A stretch of DNA of 64,000 nt from Pseudonocardia humida (lineage in GTDB: Bacteria > Actinomycetota > Actinomycetes > Mycobacteriales > Pseudonocardiaceae). Each line of letters begins with the position of its first letter. The first letter of the stretch is position 1. The stretch lies in the NCBI RefSeq assembly GCF_023898865.1, contig NZ_JAGSOV010000034.1, positions 124,001 to 188,000 on the forward strand, given 5' to 3'. Position numbers and translations under genes: made by a program. Below, in pieces: positions 9,264 to 17,439 of the stretch. Below the pieces are notes generated by a model. The model was not told where the DNA came from, searched no databases, and saw nothing but the letters and a program-made list of their open reading frames with translations.

Positions 9264-9316
9264 CCCGGTCTCCCCCGTCGTCTCGGAGCGGCAGTCAACC
9301 CGGGACGGCGCGACGA

Positions 9317-9336
9317 TGTCGAATACGCTATCGACA
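9317..9336. promoter_or_regulatory. Palindrome between PBP and LysR genes, candidate LysR box
   Basis: TGTCGA and TCGACA arms form a perfect inverted repeat with an eight-base spacer. It contains a T-N11-A core, the signature of LysR-type binding sites. It lies 53 bases from the PBP start and 43 from the LysR start, where one dimer could control both divergent promoters. Operator function is inferred. Confidence 0.5.
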
Positions 9337-9379
9337 GCCGTTTCGAACAATCCGGGTATCGAACCAGGTGGGAGGCGTG

Positions 9380-10273
9380 GTGGACCTGCTCCGGCACGTC
9401 CGGTTCTTCGTCGCCATCGCCGAGGAGCGCCAGTTCGGGTTCGCCGCGCGCCGGATCGGGATCTCCCAGCCCCCGCTGTCGCGCGGGCTGCAGCGCCTGG
9501 AGGCCGAGCTGGGCGTGCGGCTGTTCGACCGCGGCCCGCAGGGGGTCGACCTCACCGAGGCCGGCGCCGCCCTGCTGCCGCACGCGCACCGGTTGCTGCA
9601 GGCCGAGCAGACCCTGCGGCAGGCCGCGCGGGGCGAGGCGGCCGGGCGCAGCGGCGTCCGGCTCGGCGTCGTCCCGCAGCTGCCGCTGGCCGCGTCGGCC
9701 CGCCTGGCGTCCACCGCGGCCGCGCGGGCCCCCGGCCGGGCGCGCGGCGGGGTCACCCTGCACACCGCGTCCACCACCGCCCTCGTCGAGGCCGTGGCCG
9801 AGGGCCGGCTGGACGTGGCCGTCGTGGTCCATCCCGCGGTGCTGGGGTCGCTGGCCGCCGGTGCGGTGGTCCGGCTGCCGACGGCGCTGCTGGTCCCGCA
9901 TCCGGTGGCGCGCGGGGCGCCGGCGCGGCTGCGCGAGCTGATCCGCGTCCCGCTGGCCGTCCCGCCGCGCGAGGACAACCCGCCGGCGCACGACCTGCTG
10001 GTCGACACTCTCGACGAGCACGGCGTCACGGCGGGCACGACCCGGGCGGCCGACGAGCGGGCCGCGGTCGCCCTGGCCGCCACCGGTCGGGCCTGCGTGC
10101 TCACCGCCGATCCCGCGGTCGGGGCCGCCGGGGTGCTGCGGGTGCCGGTGCCCGGCGACGTCCTGCCGCTGCGGCTGCGGGTGGTCGCTCCCGGCGGGTC
10201 CCCCGGCGAGCGGCCCCCGGAGCTGGTCGCCGCGCTCACCGCGGCCCTCGTCGAGCCGGCGGGCACCCCGTGA
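9380..10273 (+). CDS. LysR-type regulator (BlaA-like)
   Basis: A 297-residue LysR protein. The winged HTH is at residues 1-60 (VRFFVAIAEERQFGFAARR, then SQPPLSRGLQRLE), followed by a periplasmic-binding-protein-like effector domain. GTG codons at 9368, 9377 and 9380 are all possible starts; 9380 was chosen because GGGAGG lies four bases before it. It is divergent from the penicillin-binding lipoprotein, and its stop overlaps the next gene by four bases (GTGA). The arrangement mirrors blaA of Streptomyces cacaoi, an activator of beta-lactamase. The functional parallel is inference. Confidence 0.85.
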   Translation: MDLLRHVRFFVAIAEERQFGFAARRIGISQPPLSRGLQRLEAELGVRLFDRGPQGVDLTEAGAALLPHAHRLLQAEQTLRQAARGEAAGRSGVRLGVVPQLPLAASARLASTAAARAPGRARGGVTLHTASTTALVEAVAEGRLDVAVVVHPAVLGSLAAGAVVRLPTALLVPHPVARGAPARLRELIRVPLAVPPREDNPPAHDLLVDTLDEHGVTAGTTRAADERAAVALAATGRACVLTADPAVGAAGVLRVPVPGDVLPLRLRVVAPGGSPGERPPELVAALTAALVEPAGTP

Positions 10274-11160
10274 CCGGCCCGCAGGCGCGGATCCGGGAGT
10301 TGTTCGCCGGGGCCGGGGTGCGCGGGTGGCTGCACGCGGTGCGGATCGACCCCGACGGGCCGGGCCCGGAGGTCGCCGTCGACCCCGACGGCCGGGTGGT
10401 CATGGCCTCGGTCTACAAGCTGCCGCTGCTGGTGGCGTTCTGCCGGGCCGTCGACGAGGGCGCGCTCGACCCGGTCGAGCCGGTGCGGCTGCTGCCCGAG
10501 GCGCGCACCGCGGGCCCCACCGGGGTCTCGGCGATGAGCGACCCGGTGACCATGTCGCTGCGCGACGTCGCCCGCTCCATGATCATCGTGTCGGACAACG
10601 CCGCGGCCGACGCCCTGCTCGACGCCGTCGGCCTGGCCCGCGTCCACGACGTCCTGCGCGTGCTGGGCCTGCACGCCACGACGGTGCGCGGCGGCACCCG
10701 CGACACCTACGACACCCTCGTGCGCGACACCGACGCCGACACGCTGCAGGACGCGATGTCCCGGCTCGCCGACAACGACCGCCCGGCCGACCCGTCCGCC
10801 CTCGACCCGCTGCTGTCCAGCGCGACGACCGGCCGGGACATGACCCGGCTGCTCACCGCGATCTGGAGTGACACCGCCGCGAGCCCCGCCCAGTGCGCGT
10901 ACATGCGGACCGTGCTCGGCCAGCAGGTCTGGCCGCACCGGCTGGCGGCCGGCTTCCCGCACCCGGCCGTGCGGGTGGCCGGCAAGACCGGGACGCTGGG
11001 CCCGCTGCGCCACGAGGTCGGCGTGGTGCAGTACCGCGGCGAGCCGCCGGTGGCCGTGGCCGTGTTCACCCGGGCCGCCCGCGCCGAGGTCCACCTGCCG
11101 GCCGTGGACGCGGTGATCGGCAGCACGGCCCGCGTCGCCGTCGGCGCGCTGCGGGTATGA
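10270..11160 (+). CDS. Cytoplasmic serine beta-lactamase/PBP-fold protein (BlaB-like)
   Basis: A 296-residue protein of the class A beta-lactamase fold. SVYK is at 47-50, SDN at 108-110 and KTG at 239-241. There is no signal peptide, Tat motif or lipobox, so it should stay in the cytoplasm. The omega-loop Glu-x-x-Leu-Asn needed for class A deacylation is not visible: the segment after residue 165 reads RLADNDRPADPSALDP. The protein may therefore bind acylating ligands without turning them over, as a sensor. It overlaps the LysR gene by four bases. The closest described parallel is BlaB of S. cacaoi, a cytoplasmic partner of a LysR activator. A weak beta-lactamase or an esterase is the alternative. 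Confidence 0.75.
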   Translation: MTGPQARIRELFAGAGVRGWLHAVRIDPDGPGPEVAVDPDGRVVMASVYKLPLLVAFCRAVDEGALDPVEPVRLLPEARTAGPTGVSAMSDPVTMSLRDVARSMIIVSDNAAADALLDAVGLARVHDVLRVLGLHATTVRGGTRDTYDTLVRDTDADTLQDAMSRLADNDRPADPSALDPLLSSATTGRDMTRLLTAIWSDTAASPAQCAYMRTVLGQQVWPHRLAAGFPHPAVRVAGKTGTLGPLRHEVGVVQYRGEPPVAVAVFTRAARAEVHLPAVDAVIGSTARVAVGALRV

Positions 11161-11222
11161 CCCAGGACCGCGGGGCGCCGGACCCGTTGCAGAACTCGGG
11201 GCGTGGGGGCATCGTCGCGCCC

Positions 11223-12311
11223 ATGGCCGCGCGAGCCGGACCGGCGACCACCCGCGGCACCCACGTCGTACGTCCGTTCGACGCGTGGCTGGTCCGCGCC
11301 GAGGCCGCTGCCGTCGAGGTCGCCCCCATGTCCGAAGTCGCGGTCGCCGCCCGGGCGGCACCCCGCCCGGTGCACCCGGACGCCTACGAGCCGATGGCCC
11401 CGGCGCTCTACGTCTACCGGCAGCGCACGCCGCACGGAGAGCACGTCGGCATCGTCTGCGACATCGCGCCGGAGGCGTTCCTCGACGGGCGCGTGCGGGG
11501 TCACGAGTCGGTGCAGGCCGACCGGGTCGACGCGCTGGCGCGCTACCTCACGACGACGCCGCAGCGGGTGGAGCTGGTGAGCACCCTGCACCGGGCCGGA
11601 CCCGTGGTGCGCGCGACGCTGGCGAGCGTGCCCGCGCTGCGGCCGGTCCGCGACATCGACGGGCCCGGCGCCACGCGCCACACGGTGTGGCAGATCCCGC
11701 AGGGCCCGCAGACCGATCGGTTGCGCCGCGAACTGGACGCCGCGACGCACTACATCGCCGACGGGCACCACCGGGTCGCGGCCGGCCTCGAGGTGTGGGA
11801 GCGCTCCGGGCGCGTCTGCGGCCGCGGCGTCCTGTGCGTGGCCTACCCGCTCGGCGGGCTGCAGCTGAGCTCGTTCGACCGGCGGGTGACCGGCCCGGTC
11901 CACCCGGTGCGGCTCCGCGACCTGCTCGGGGCGAGCTTCGACGTCCGCCCGGCCGCCGACATCCGGGAGGCGTCGGAGTCGGGCATCGCGGTCTACCTCG
12001 AGCACCGCTGGTACACCGCGAGCTACCCGGGCGAGCGGCCGCCCGGAGCACCGGGGCTGGACGTCTCGCTGCTGCACGCCCGCGCGCTCGACCACCTCCC
12101 CGCGGGCACCGTCGTGGAGCTGACCCGGGCCCCGACCGAGGTCCTCCTCGCCGCGTGCGATGCGGACGGCGGGGCGTTGTTCGTGCTGCCCGCGCCGGAG
12201 CTCGAGACCATCACCGCGATCGCCGATGCCGGCGAGGTGGTGCCGGCCAAGAGCACGTACTTCTCGCCCAAGCCCGCCTCGGGCATCTTCCTGCGTGGTC
12301 GCACCGGGTGA
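11223..12311 (+). CDS. DUF1015 family protein
   Basis: A 362-residue protein. The family is recognised from YIADGHHRVAA near residue 180 and the C-terminal PAKSTYFSPKPASGIFL near 340. DUF1015 proteins share a ParB/Srx-like fold with small-molecule kinases such as SerK, so an ATP-dependent kinase of a small metabolite is possible, but no substrate is known for this branch. An in-frame ATG at 11157 overlaps the previous stop (ATGA) and would add 22 residues. I prefer 11223 because the conserved region begins shortly after it. Confidence 0.75.
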   Translation: MAARAGPATTRGTHVVRPFDAWLVRAEAAAVEVAPMSEVAVAARAAPRPVHPDAYEPMAPALYVYRQRTPHGEHVGIVCDIAPEAFLDGRVRGHESVQADRVDALARYLTTTPQRVELVSTLHRAGPVVRATLASVPALRPVRDIDGPGATRHTVWQIPQGPQTDRLRRELDAATHYIADGHHRVAAGLEVWERSGRVCGRGVLCVAYPLGGLQLSSFDRRVTGPVHPVRLRDLLGASFDVRPAADIREASESGIAVYLEHRWYTASYPGERPPGAPGLDVSLLHARALDHLPAGTVVELTRAPTEVLLAACDADGGALFVLPAPELETITAIADAGEVVPAKSTYFSPKPASGIFLRGRTG

Positions 12312-12372
12312 ACCACCGGCACGTCCACCGACGCATGACGACCACCCGTCACGGCGGTGCCCGCGCAGCCGT

Positions 12373-13224
12373 TCAGGCGCTCGGACCAGCGCGGACCCCG
12401 CGGGTGACCCGCAGGAACTCCAGCTTCTCGGCGTCCGGCGAACCCGTCGCGACCGTGTAGACGACGATCCGCAGGCTGCTGCCGGGGACGGTGAGGACGT
12501 CGCAGTCGCAGGTGATGGCACCGACCTGCGGGTGGTCGACGGTCTTGCGGGCCGAGACGTGCCGACCCACCGCGCCGTGGTCCCACGACCGGGCGAAGTC
12601 CGCGCTCGTCGCGCGCAGTTCCGCCACGAGCGCGGCGAGGCCCGCGTCGTGGGGGTGGTCGACGAGGGCGGCGCGCAGGTCGGCGACCAGCGCGTCCCCC
12701 AGCGCACCGTCCTCGTCCTGGCGCACCGGCCACGACGCCAGACCGCCCGGGCCGTCGGTGAACACCGCGCGGACCAGGTTGAGCTGCTCCGGTGTCCGGT
12801 CAGCGGGGTCCCCGATGAGCGCCGCCCACGACGGGGTCCACATCAGCAGCGTCCAGTCGGCGCTGAAGACCCCCACCGGGAACTCGTCGAGGCGGGCGAG
12901 CATGCGCTGCACCCCGGCGGGGACGTGCGTCGAGATCGTCCCCGCGGCGGGCGGCAGCAGGCCCGCCAGCCGGTAGGCGTGATCGCGCTCGTCGGGCTGC
13001 AGCTGCAGCGCCCTGGCCAGCGTCGCCACGACCTGCGCCGAGGGGCTCGTCGCGCGCCCCTGCTCCAGGCGCACCAGGTAGTCCACCGACAACCCGGCCA
13101 GGACGGCCAGCTCCTCCCGGCGCAACCCCGCCGTCCGTCGTCCCGCGCGCTCGGGCAGACCGACGTCGCGTGGGGAGAGGCGGTCGCGCCAGCGTCGCAG
13201 GGTCGTTCCCAGGGTCTCGTCCAC
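12373..13224 (-). CDS. XRE-family regulator with MmyB-like ligand domain
   Basis: A 283-residue regulator. An N-terminal helix-turn-helix (about 8-80) contains RRTAGLRREELAVLAGLSV, the hallmark of the actinomycete MmyB group. The C-terminal 170 residues are a PAS-like MmyB domain (GVFSADWTLLMWTP near 120), which binds fatty-acid-like ligands in characterised members. Proteins of this type usually repress a divergent dehydrogenase or reductase gene. Here the upstream side is a 186-base gap to the end of the next leftward gene, so no divergent target is present. Confidence 0.82.
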   Translation of the reverse strand: MDETLGTTLRRWRDRLSPRDVGLPERAGRRTAGLRREELAVLAGLSVDYLVRLEQGRATSPSAQVVATLARALQLQPDERDHAYRLAGLLPPAAGTISTHVPAGVQRMLARLDEFPVGVFSADWTLLMWTPSWAALIGDPADRTPEQLNLVRAVFTDGPGGLASWPVRQDEDGALGDALVADLRAALVDHPHDAGLAALVAELRATSADFARSWDHGAVGRHVSARKTVDHPQVGAITCDCDVLTVPGSSLRIVVYTVATGSPDAEKLEFLRVTRGVRAGPSA

Positions 13225-13410
13225 CAGGACATCGTGCCCCGGCGCCGAGGCACGAACCTGGTACCGGCCGTCCTACCGTCGCGCCGTCCCCCGTCGTGCA
13301 GGGCACCGGCTGATCCCCTCCGGCGGCCGCACGGTGGACCCCACGACCACCGCCTTCCGGAGCCACGTCGCAGGGTCTGCGTGGTCCCGTGCGAAGACAC
13401 CCACTGCCGA

Positions 13411-14619
13411 TCAGCGAGGCCGGCGCGCCAGGACGTAGAGGCGGTCGGTGGGCGTCTCGACGTCGGGGAGCGGGGACCGCAGGTACCACTCGATGTCCAC
13501 CAGCCCGGCGGCGGTGACGGCGTCGACCACCTCCGAGGCGTCGTGCAGCACGAAGTCCAGGTCGACGGGGGCACCGAAGAGCTCGTCGACGTGGCGCACC
13601 TCCTCCCCGACGTGCAGGGCGAACGCCAGGCGTCCGCCGGGGACCAGCACCCGGGCCAGCCCGGCGATCACGGCCGGGAGCTCGGAGCCGGCCATGTGCA
13701 CGAACGCGTACCACGCGGTGATGGCCGCCCACCCCGCCGCGGCCCGCGGGCGGAGCAGGTTCGCCAGGTCACCCACCTCGAACTCGACGTCCGGGAACAG
13801 GGTCCCGGCCTCGTCGACCATCGCGGGCGACAGGTCGACACCGATCACCGAGGCCCCGGACGCCGCGAGCCGAGCGGCGACGTGCCCCGGTCCGGTGCCG
13901 ACGTCCGCGACCGGTCCGCCGTCCGCCTCGGCGGCGATGCGGTCGAGCAACCAGCAGTCGAACGGCTTGTGCGCCAGCTCGGCCGACAGTCCCCGCGCGT
14001 AGCCCGCCGCGGCCGCGTCGTACCCGGCGAGCACCCGGGCATTGCGGGCATCGGCGCCCGCGGCGATGACGACGTCCCGGTCGACAGCCGCGGGTGGAGG
14101 TGCCGCCTCCGGCAGCGGGCCGAGCAGGTGCGCCCACCGCCGATCCTGCTGACCCGCCCGGCGTTCCAACTCCACGACCAGCGGCTCCGGCCGCCCGGCG
14201 AGCCCGCGCAGCGCGGCCTCCACCTCGGAGCGGTCCCCGAACGGGTGCAGCCGCGCGGTCCGGGTCCGCAGCTCGCCGGGGGTCTGCGGCCCACGCAGCA
14301 GCAACACGGTCAGCACCGCCAGCTCCGGCTCGCCGATCCCGAGGTGCTCCTCGAGCCGCTGGTGGAACTTGACGACCCGGGACCCCGCCCCGGTCCACAC
14401 CGGCCGGACCAGCTCGCGGTCCCTGAGCTCCTTGAGCGTCGTCTGCAGCGACGAGTCGTCGTACTCGGTGACCGGGTCGCGGTTGCTCGCCTGGTTGCAC
14501 GCGGTGCGCAAGGCGTTGAGGGTGAGCGGGTAGCTCGCCGGGACCGTGCGCTGCTTCTCCAACAGCGCACCGAGCACCCGCTGCTCGACGGCGGACAACT
14601 GCGGTCGCGACTCGGCCAC
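13411..14619 (-). CDS. Fusion of DUF480 (YceH-like) and a SAM methyltransferase
   Basis: A 402-residue two-part protein. Residues 5-175 are a DUF480/YceH domain, built of two winged helices (LSAVEQRVLGALLEKQRTVP at the start). Residues about 195-400 are a class I SAM-dependent methyltransferase, with motif I VADVGTGPGHVAARLA near 240 and an acidic loop VIGVDLSPAMV. YceH is normally a stand-alone protein of about 215 residues. The reading frame is continuous with no sign of a frameshift, so the fusion is real in this sequence. The methyl acceptor is unknown. Confidence 0.8.
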   Translation of the reverse strand: MAESRPQLSAVEQRVLGALLEKQRTVPASYPLTLNALRTACNQASNRDPVTEYDDSSLQTTLKELRDRELVRPVWTGAGSRVVKFHQRLEEHLGIGEPELAVLTVLLLRGPQTPGELRTRTARLHPFGDRSEVEAALRGLAGRPEPLVVELERRAGQQDRRWAHLLGPLPEAAPPPAAVDRDVVIAAGADARNARVLAGYDAAAAGYARGLSAELAHKPFDCWLLDRIAAEADGGPVADVGTGPGHVAARLAASGASVIGVDLSPAMVDEAGTLFPDVEFEVGDLANLLRPRAAAGWAAITAWYAFVHMAGSELPAVIAGLARVLVPGGRLAFALHVGEEVRHVDELFGAPVDLDFVLHDASEVVDAVTAAGLVDIEWYLRSPLPDVETPTDRLYVLARRPR

Positions 14620-14677
14620 GCCGGGAGCGTAGTACCCCCCGCACCACGATGATCACCACCGATTCCCGGCCACGTGC

Positions 14678-15301
14678 TCATGGCCGCTCGCGCACCGCGA
14701 GGAACGGCAGGAACAGCTGTGTGAGCGGGCCGATGGCCAACGCGTAGAGCACGGTGCCGACGCCCACCGTCCCGCCGAGCAACCACCCGCTGGCCAGCAC
14801 CAGCACCTCGATGCCGGTCCGGACCACCCGCACCGACCAGCCGGTGCGCGCGCACAACCCGGTCATCAGCCCGTCGCGCGGGCCGGGCCCCAGCCGCGCC
14901 CCGACGTAGGCCGCCGTCGCTACCCCATTGAGCAGCACACCACCGACCAGCAGCGCGATCCGCGGCGCGAGCGCGTCGGGGGCGGGGATGACGAGCAGCG
15001 CGGCGTCCACCGCCACGGCGATCACGACGACGTTGGCGACCGTGCCGACGCCCGGGCGCTGCCGCAGCGGGATCCACAGCAGCAGCACGAGCACCCCGGT
15101 GACGGCGGTGACCGCGCCGAAGCTGAGCGGCGTGCGCTCCGCGAGGCCCTCGTGCAGCACGTCCCACGGGTTGAGCCCGAGCCCGGCGCGGATCTGCATC
15201 GCCATGCTCAGGCCGTAGAGCGCCAGCCCGCCGAGGAGCTGCGGGAGCCGCCGGGCTGGGTCGCGGGTGACGGGGAGCGGACGGAGGTCGACGACGGCCA
15301 T
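14678..15301 (-). CDS. YczE/YitT-family integral membrane protein
   Basis: A 207-residue protein with about five hydrophobic helices. It carries the family hallmark GLSMAMQIRAGLGLNPWDVLHEGL near residue 35 (shown only in part in the family description: A-G-L-G-x-x-P-W-D-V-L). Members are abundant in actinomycetes and are often next to GntR or TetR regulators, but no transport substrate is established. It follows the fusion gene in the same orientation but is transcribed ahead of it, with 58 bases between. Confidence 0.7.
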   Translation of the reverse strand: MAVVDLRPLPVTRDPARRLPQLLGGLALYGLSMAMQIRAGLGLNPWDVLHEGLAERTPLSFGAVTAVTGVLVLLLWIPLRQRPGVGTVANVVVIAVAVDAALLVIPAPDALAPRIALLVGGVLLNGVATAAYVGARLGPGPRDGLMTGLCARTGWSVRVVRTGIEVLVLASGWLLGGTVGVGTVLYALAIGPLTQLFLPFLAVRERP

Positions 15302-15472
15302 GGGTCCATCCTGCGTCGGTCGGCGCGGACGACCATGGCCAATCCGGAGCCGGTGGACCCCGGCAGCGGGCCTGCGGTGCGGGTGCCCGACGGGAGAATC
15401 CCGTGTCCACCGCCCGCGCTTCCGGGCGGACCCCGCTGGTCCGCACCGGGTGCCGCGGCCAGGCTCGCGGGC

Positions 15473-15652
15473 ATGGACGGACTCGAACGACTCCTCGGTG
15501 CTCCCGCGACCGCCGCCCGGGACCTCGCCCCGGTGCGCCTGGCGGTGCTCGCGCTGCTCCTGCTCGGCCTGGTGCTGTGCGTCGGCCTGCTCGTGGCCGC
15601 GGTCGACTTCTCGGCGGTCGCGCTGAACCCCCAGCCGGAGCCGCCGGGCTGA
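15473..15652 (+). CDS. Small single-span membrane protein with LNPQPEPPG tail
   Basis: A 59-residue open frame with one strong hydrophobic segment (about 22-45) and a C-terminal ALNPQPEPPG tail. Similar proline-rich LNPQP tails recur at the ends of small uncharacterised bacterial proteins, which argues for a real gene. The function is unknown. The ribosome site is weak (GGCTCGCGGGC). It sits between two divergent neighbours and is not clearly in an operon. Confidence 0.45.
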   Translation: MDGLERLLGAPATAARDLAPVRLAVLALLLLGLVLCVGLLVAAVDFSAVALNPQPEPPG

Positions 15653-15763
15653 CGGCCGTCCGAGCCCCGGCCGGCCGCGGCCGACGACTGTTCACGCCCG
15701 CGCCACCGGCCGGCGGCGCCACGGGATCGGCTCCGTCATCGGCGCCCCGTACCACTACCGGTC

Positions 15764-16513
15764 ATGGCTTCCTGCCAGGTCCTCGTGCAGACACCGAAGT
15801 CGTCGACGTCGTACTCGTTGCTGCTGACCACCGAGCCGGACCACGTCCGGGCCGCCCAACGACTCCGCCACCGCGTCTTCACCACCGAGTTCGGTGCCCT
15901 CCTCAGCGGCCCCGAGCCGGGCCTGGACATCGACCGGTTCGACGCCTTCTGCGACCACCTCGTCGTCCGGGACGACAGCACCGGCGCGATCGTCGGGACC
16001 TACCGGCTGCTGTCCCCCGCGGGCGCCGCGGCGGCCGGCGGCCTGTACGCCGACACCGAGTTCGACCTCGGCCCGCTCGACGAGCTGCGGCCCGGCCTGG
16101 TGGAGACCGGCCGGTCCTGCGTCGACCCCGGGCACCGCACCGGGGCGGTGGTCGGGCTGGTCTGGTCCGGGCTCGGCCGGTACCTGCTGCTCACCGGCAA
16201 CCGGTGGCTGGTCGGGTGCGCCAGCGTGTCGCTGGCCGATGGGGGCGCGACGGCGGCAGGCGTCTGGCACCGGGTGCGCGAGCGGAACCTCGCACCGTCG
16301 CGCTACCGGGTCGACCCCCGCCGGCCGTGGCCGGTGCCGCGCTCGACCGGGCGCGGCCCGGTGCCGCCACTGCTGCGCGGCTACCTGAGGCTGGGCGCGT
16401 GGGTGTGCGGTCCACCGGCCCACGACCCCGAGTTCAGGTGCGCCGATTTCCCGGTGCTGCTGGGCGTCGACCACCTGGACCCGCGCTACGGCCGCCACTT
16501 CCTGGGTGGCTGA
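15764..16513 (+). CDS. OlsB-like N-acyltransferase (GNAT)
   Basis: A 249-residue acyltransferase. In OlsB-type enzymes a 3-hydroxyacyl chain is moved from acyl carrier protein to the alpha-amino group of ornithine, giving lyso-ornithine lipid. The family pattern is visible: RLRHRVFTTEFGA near residue 33, GTYRLL near 79, then GLVETGRSCVDPGHRTGAV near 112. The next gene, two bases downstream, is an OlsA-like O-acyltransferase, and the pairing is the main support for the lipid role. Autoinducer or hemolysin-type GNATs share the fold, so a different acyl acceptor remains possible. Confidence 0.75.
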   Translation: MASCQVLVQTPKSSTSYSLLLTTEPDHVRAAQRLRHRVFTTEFGALLSGPEPGLDIDRFDAFCDHLVVRDDSTGAIVGTYRLLSPAGAAAAGGLYADTEFDLGPLDELRPGLVETGRSCVDPGHRTGAVVGLVWSGLGRYLLLTGNRWLVGCASVSLADGGATAAGVWHRVRERNLAPSRYRVDPRRPWPVPRSTGRGPVPPLLRGYLRLGAWVCGPPAHDPEFRCADFPVLLGVDHLDPRYGRHFLGG

Positions 16514-16515
16514 GG

Positions 16516-17400
16516 ATGGCCCACGTGCACCCGACCGCGGGCACGGGCTGGGTGCCCACCTCCCCGTGCGACGCGCGCTGCGCCTCCGGCGGCCCCGCGA
16601 CCGGACCCGCTACCTGGGGTCGCGCGGCGGTGCGGGCCGCGGTGACGGCCGTGGTGCTGGCGATGGCCGCGGTGACCACTCCGCTGCTGGTGCTGTCCCC
16701 GCGTCCGCTGCGGGAGCGGTGGTTGCGGGCGGTGTGCGGTGCCGTGCTGGCCGCGATCGGCGTCGCGGTCCGGCTCCACCACGCCGGTCCGCCGGGCCGC
16801 CCGTTCGGCGGCTCCGGGTCCCTCGTCGTGGCCAACCACGTGTCCTGGATCGAGGTGCTGGCGCTGTGCTCGGTGGCCCCGGTGCGCATGCTGGCCAAGC
16901 GGGAGCTGAGCGGCTGGCCGGTGATCGGCCCGGTCGCCGCGGCGACGGGCGTGCTGTTCATCGACCGCCGCAGCGTGCGGCGGCTGCCTCGCACGGTCGC
17001 CGAGATGGCCGCCGCGCTGCGGTCGGGGCACACCGTGGTGGCGTTCCCGGAGGGCACGACGTGGTGCGGCGCGGCGGCCGGGCCGTTCCGCCGGGCGGCG
17101 TTCCAGGCAGCGCTGGAGGCCGGGGTACCGGTCCGGCCGGTGGCGGTCACCCTGACCAGCCGCGGCCGGACCGCGCCGGAGGCCGCCTTCGTCGGCGAGC
17201 AGAGCCTGCTGCACTCGATCGGCCGGGTCCTGCGCCTGTCCGCGCCGGCCTGCGAGCTGACCGTGCTGCCCGCGCTCGCCCCGGAGGGCACCCGCGCCGA
17301 ACTCGCCGCCCGCGCCGCGGCGGCCATCGCGGTCGCCACCGGCATCCCGCACGGGGACCGGCGCCGCCGCGTCCTCGTCCCGACCCGTCGAGCGTCCTGA
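16516..17400 (+). CDS. OlsA/PlsC-like lysophospholipid acyltransferase
   Basis: A 294-residue O-acyltransferase expected to add the second acyl chain to lyso-ornithine lipid or to lysophosphatidate at the membrane. Two hydrophobic segments lie at about 38-60 and 72-85. The catalytic block reads NHVSWIE near 113, a variant of H-x4-D with Glu in place of Asp. The substrate block FPEGTTWCG follows near 177. The ATG at 16516 follows the OlsB-like stop by two bases, so the genes are co-translated. Whether Glu supports catalysis here is untested; it is a conservative change. Confidence 0.78.
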   Translation: MAHVHPTAGTGWVPTSPCDARCASGGPATGPATWGRAAVRAAVTAVVLAMAAVTTPLLVLSPRPLRERWLRAVCGAVLAAIGVAVRLHHAGPPGRPFGGSGSLVVANHVSWIEVLALCSVAPVRMLAKRELSGWPVIGPVAAATGVLFIDRRSVRRLPRTVAEMAAALRSGHTVVAFPEGTTWCGAAAGPFRRAAFQAALEAGVPVRPVAVTLTSRGRTAPEAAFVGEQSLLHSIGRVLRLSAPACELTVLPALAPEGTRAELAARAAAAIAVATGIPHGDRRRRVLVPTRRAS

Positions 17401-17439
17401 CCCATCGGACACCACCGCGCCCGACCGCCGAGGAGACTC

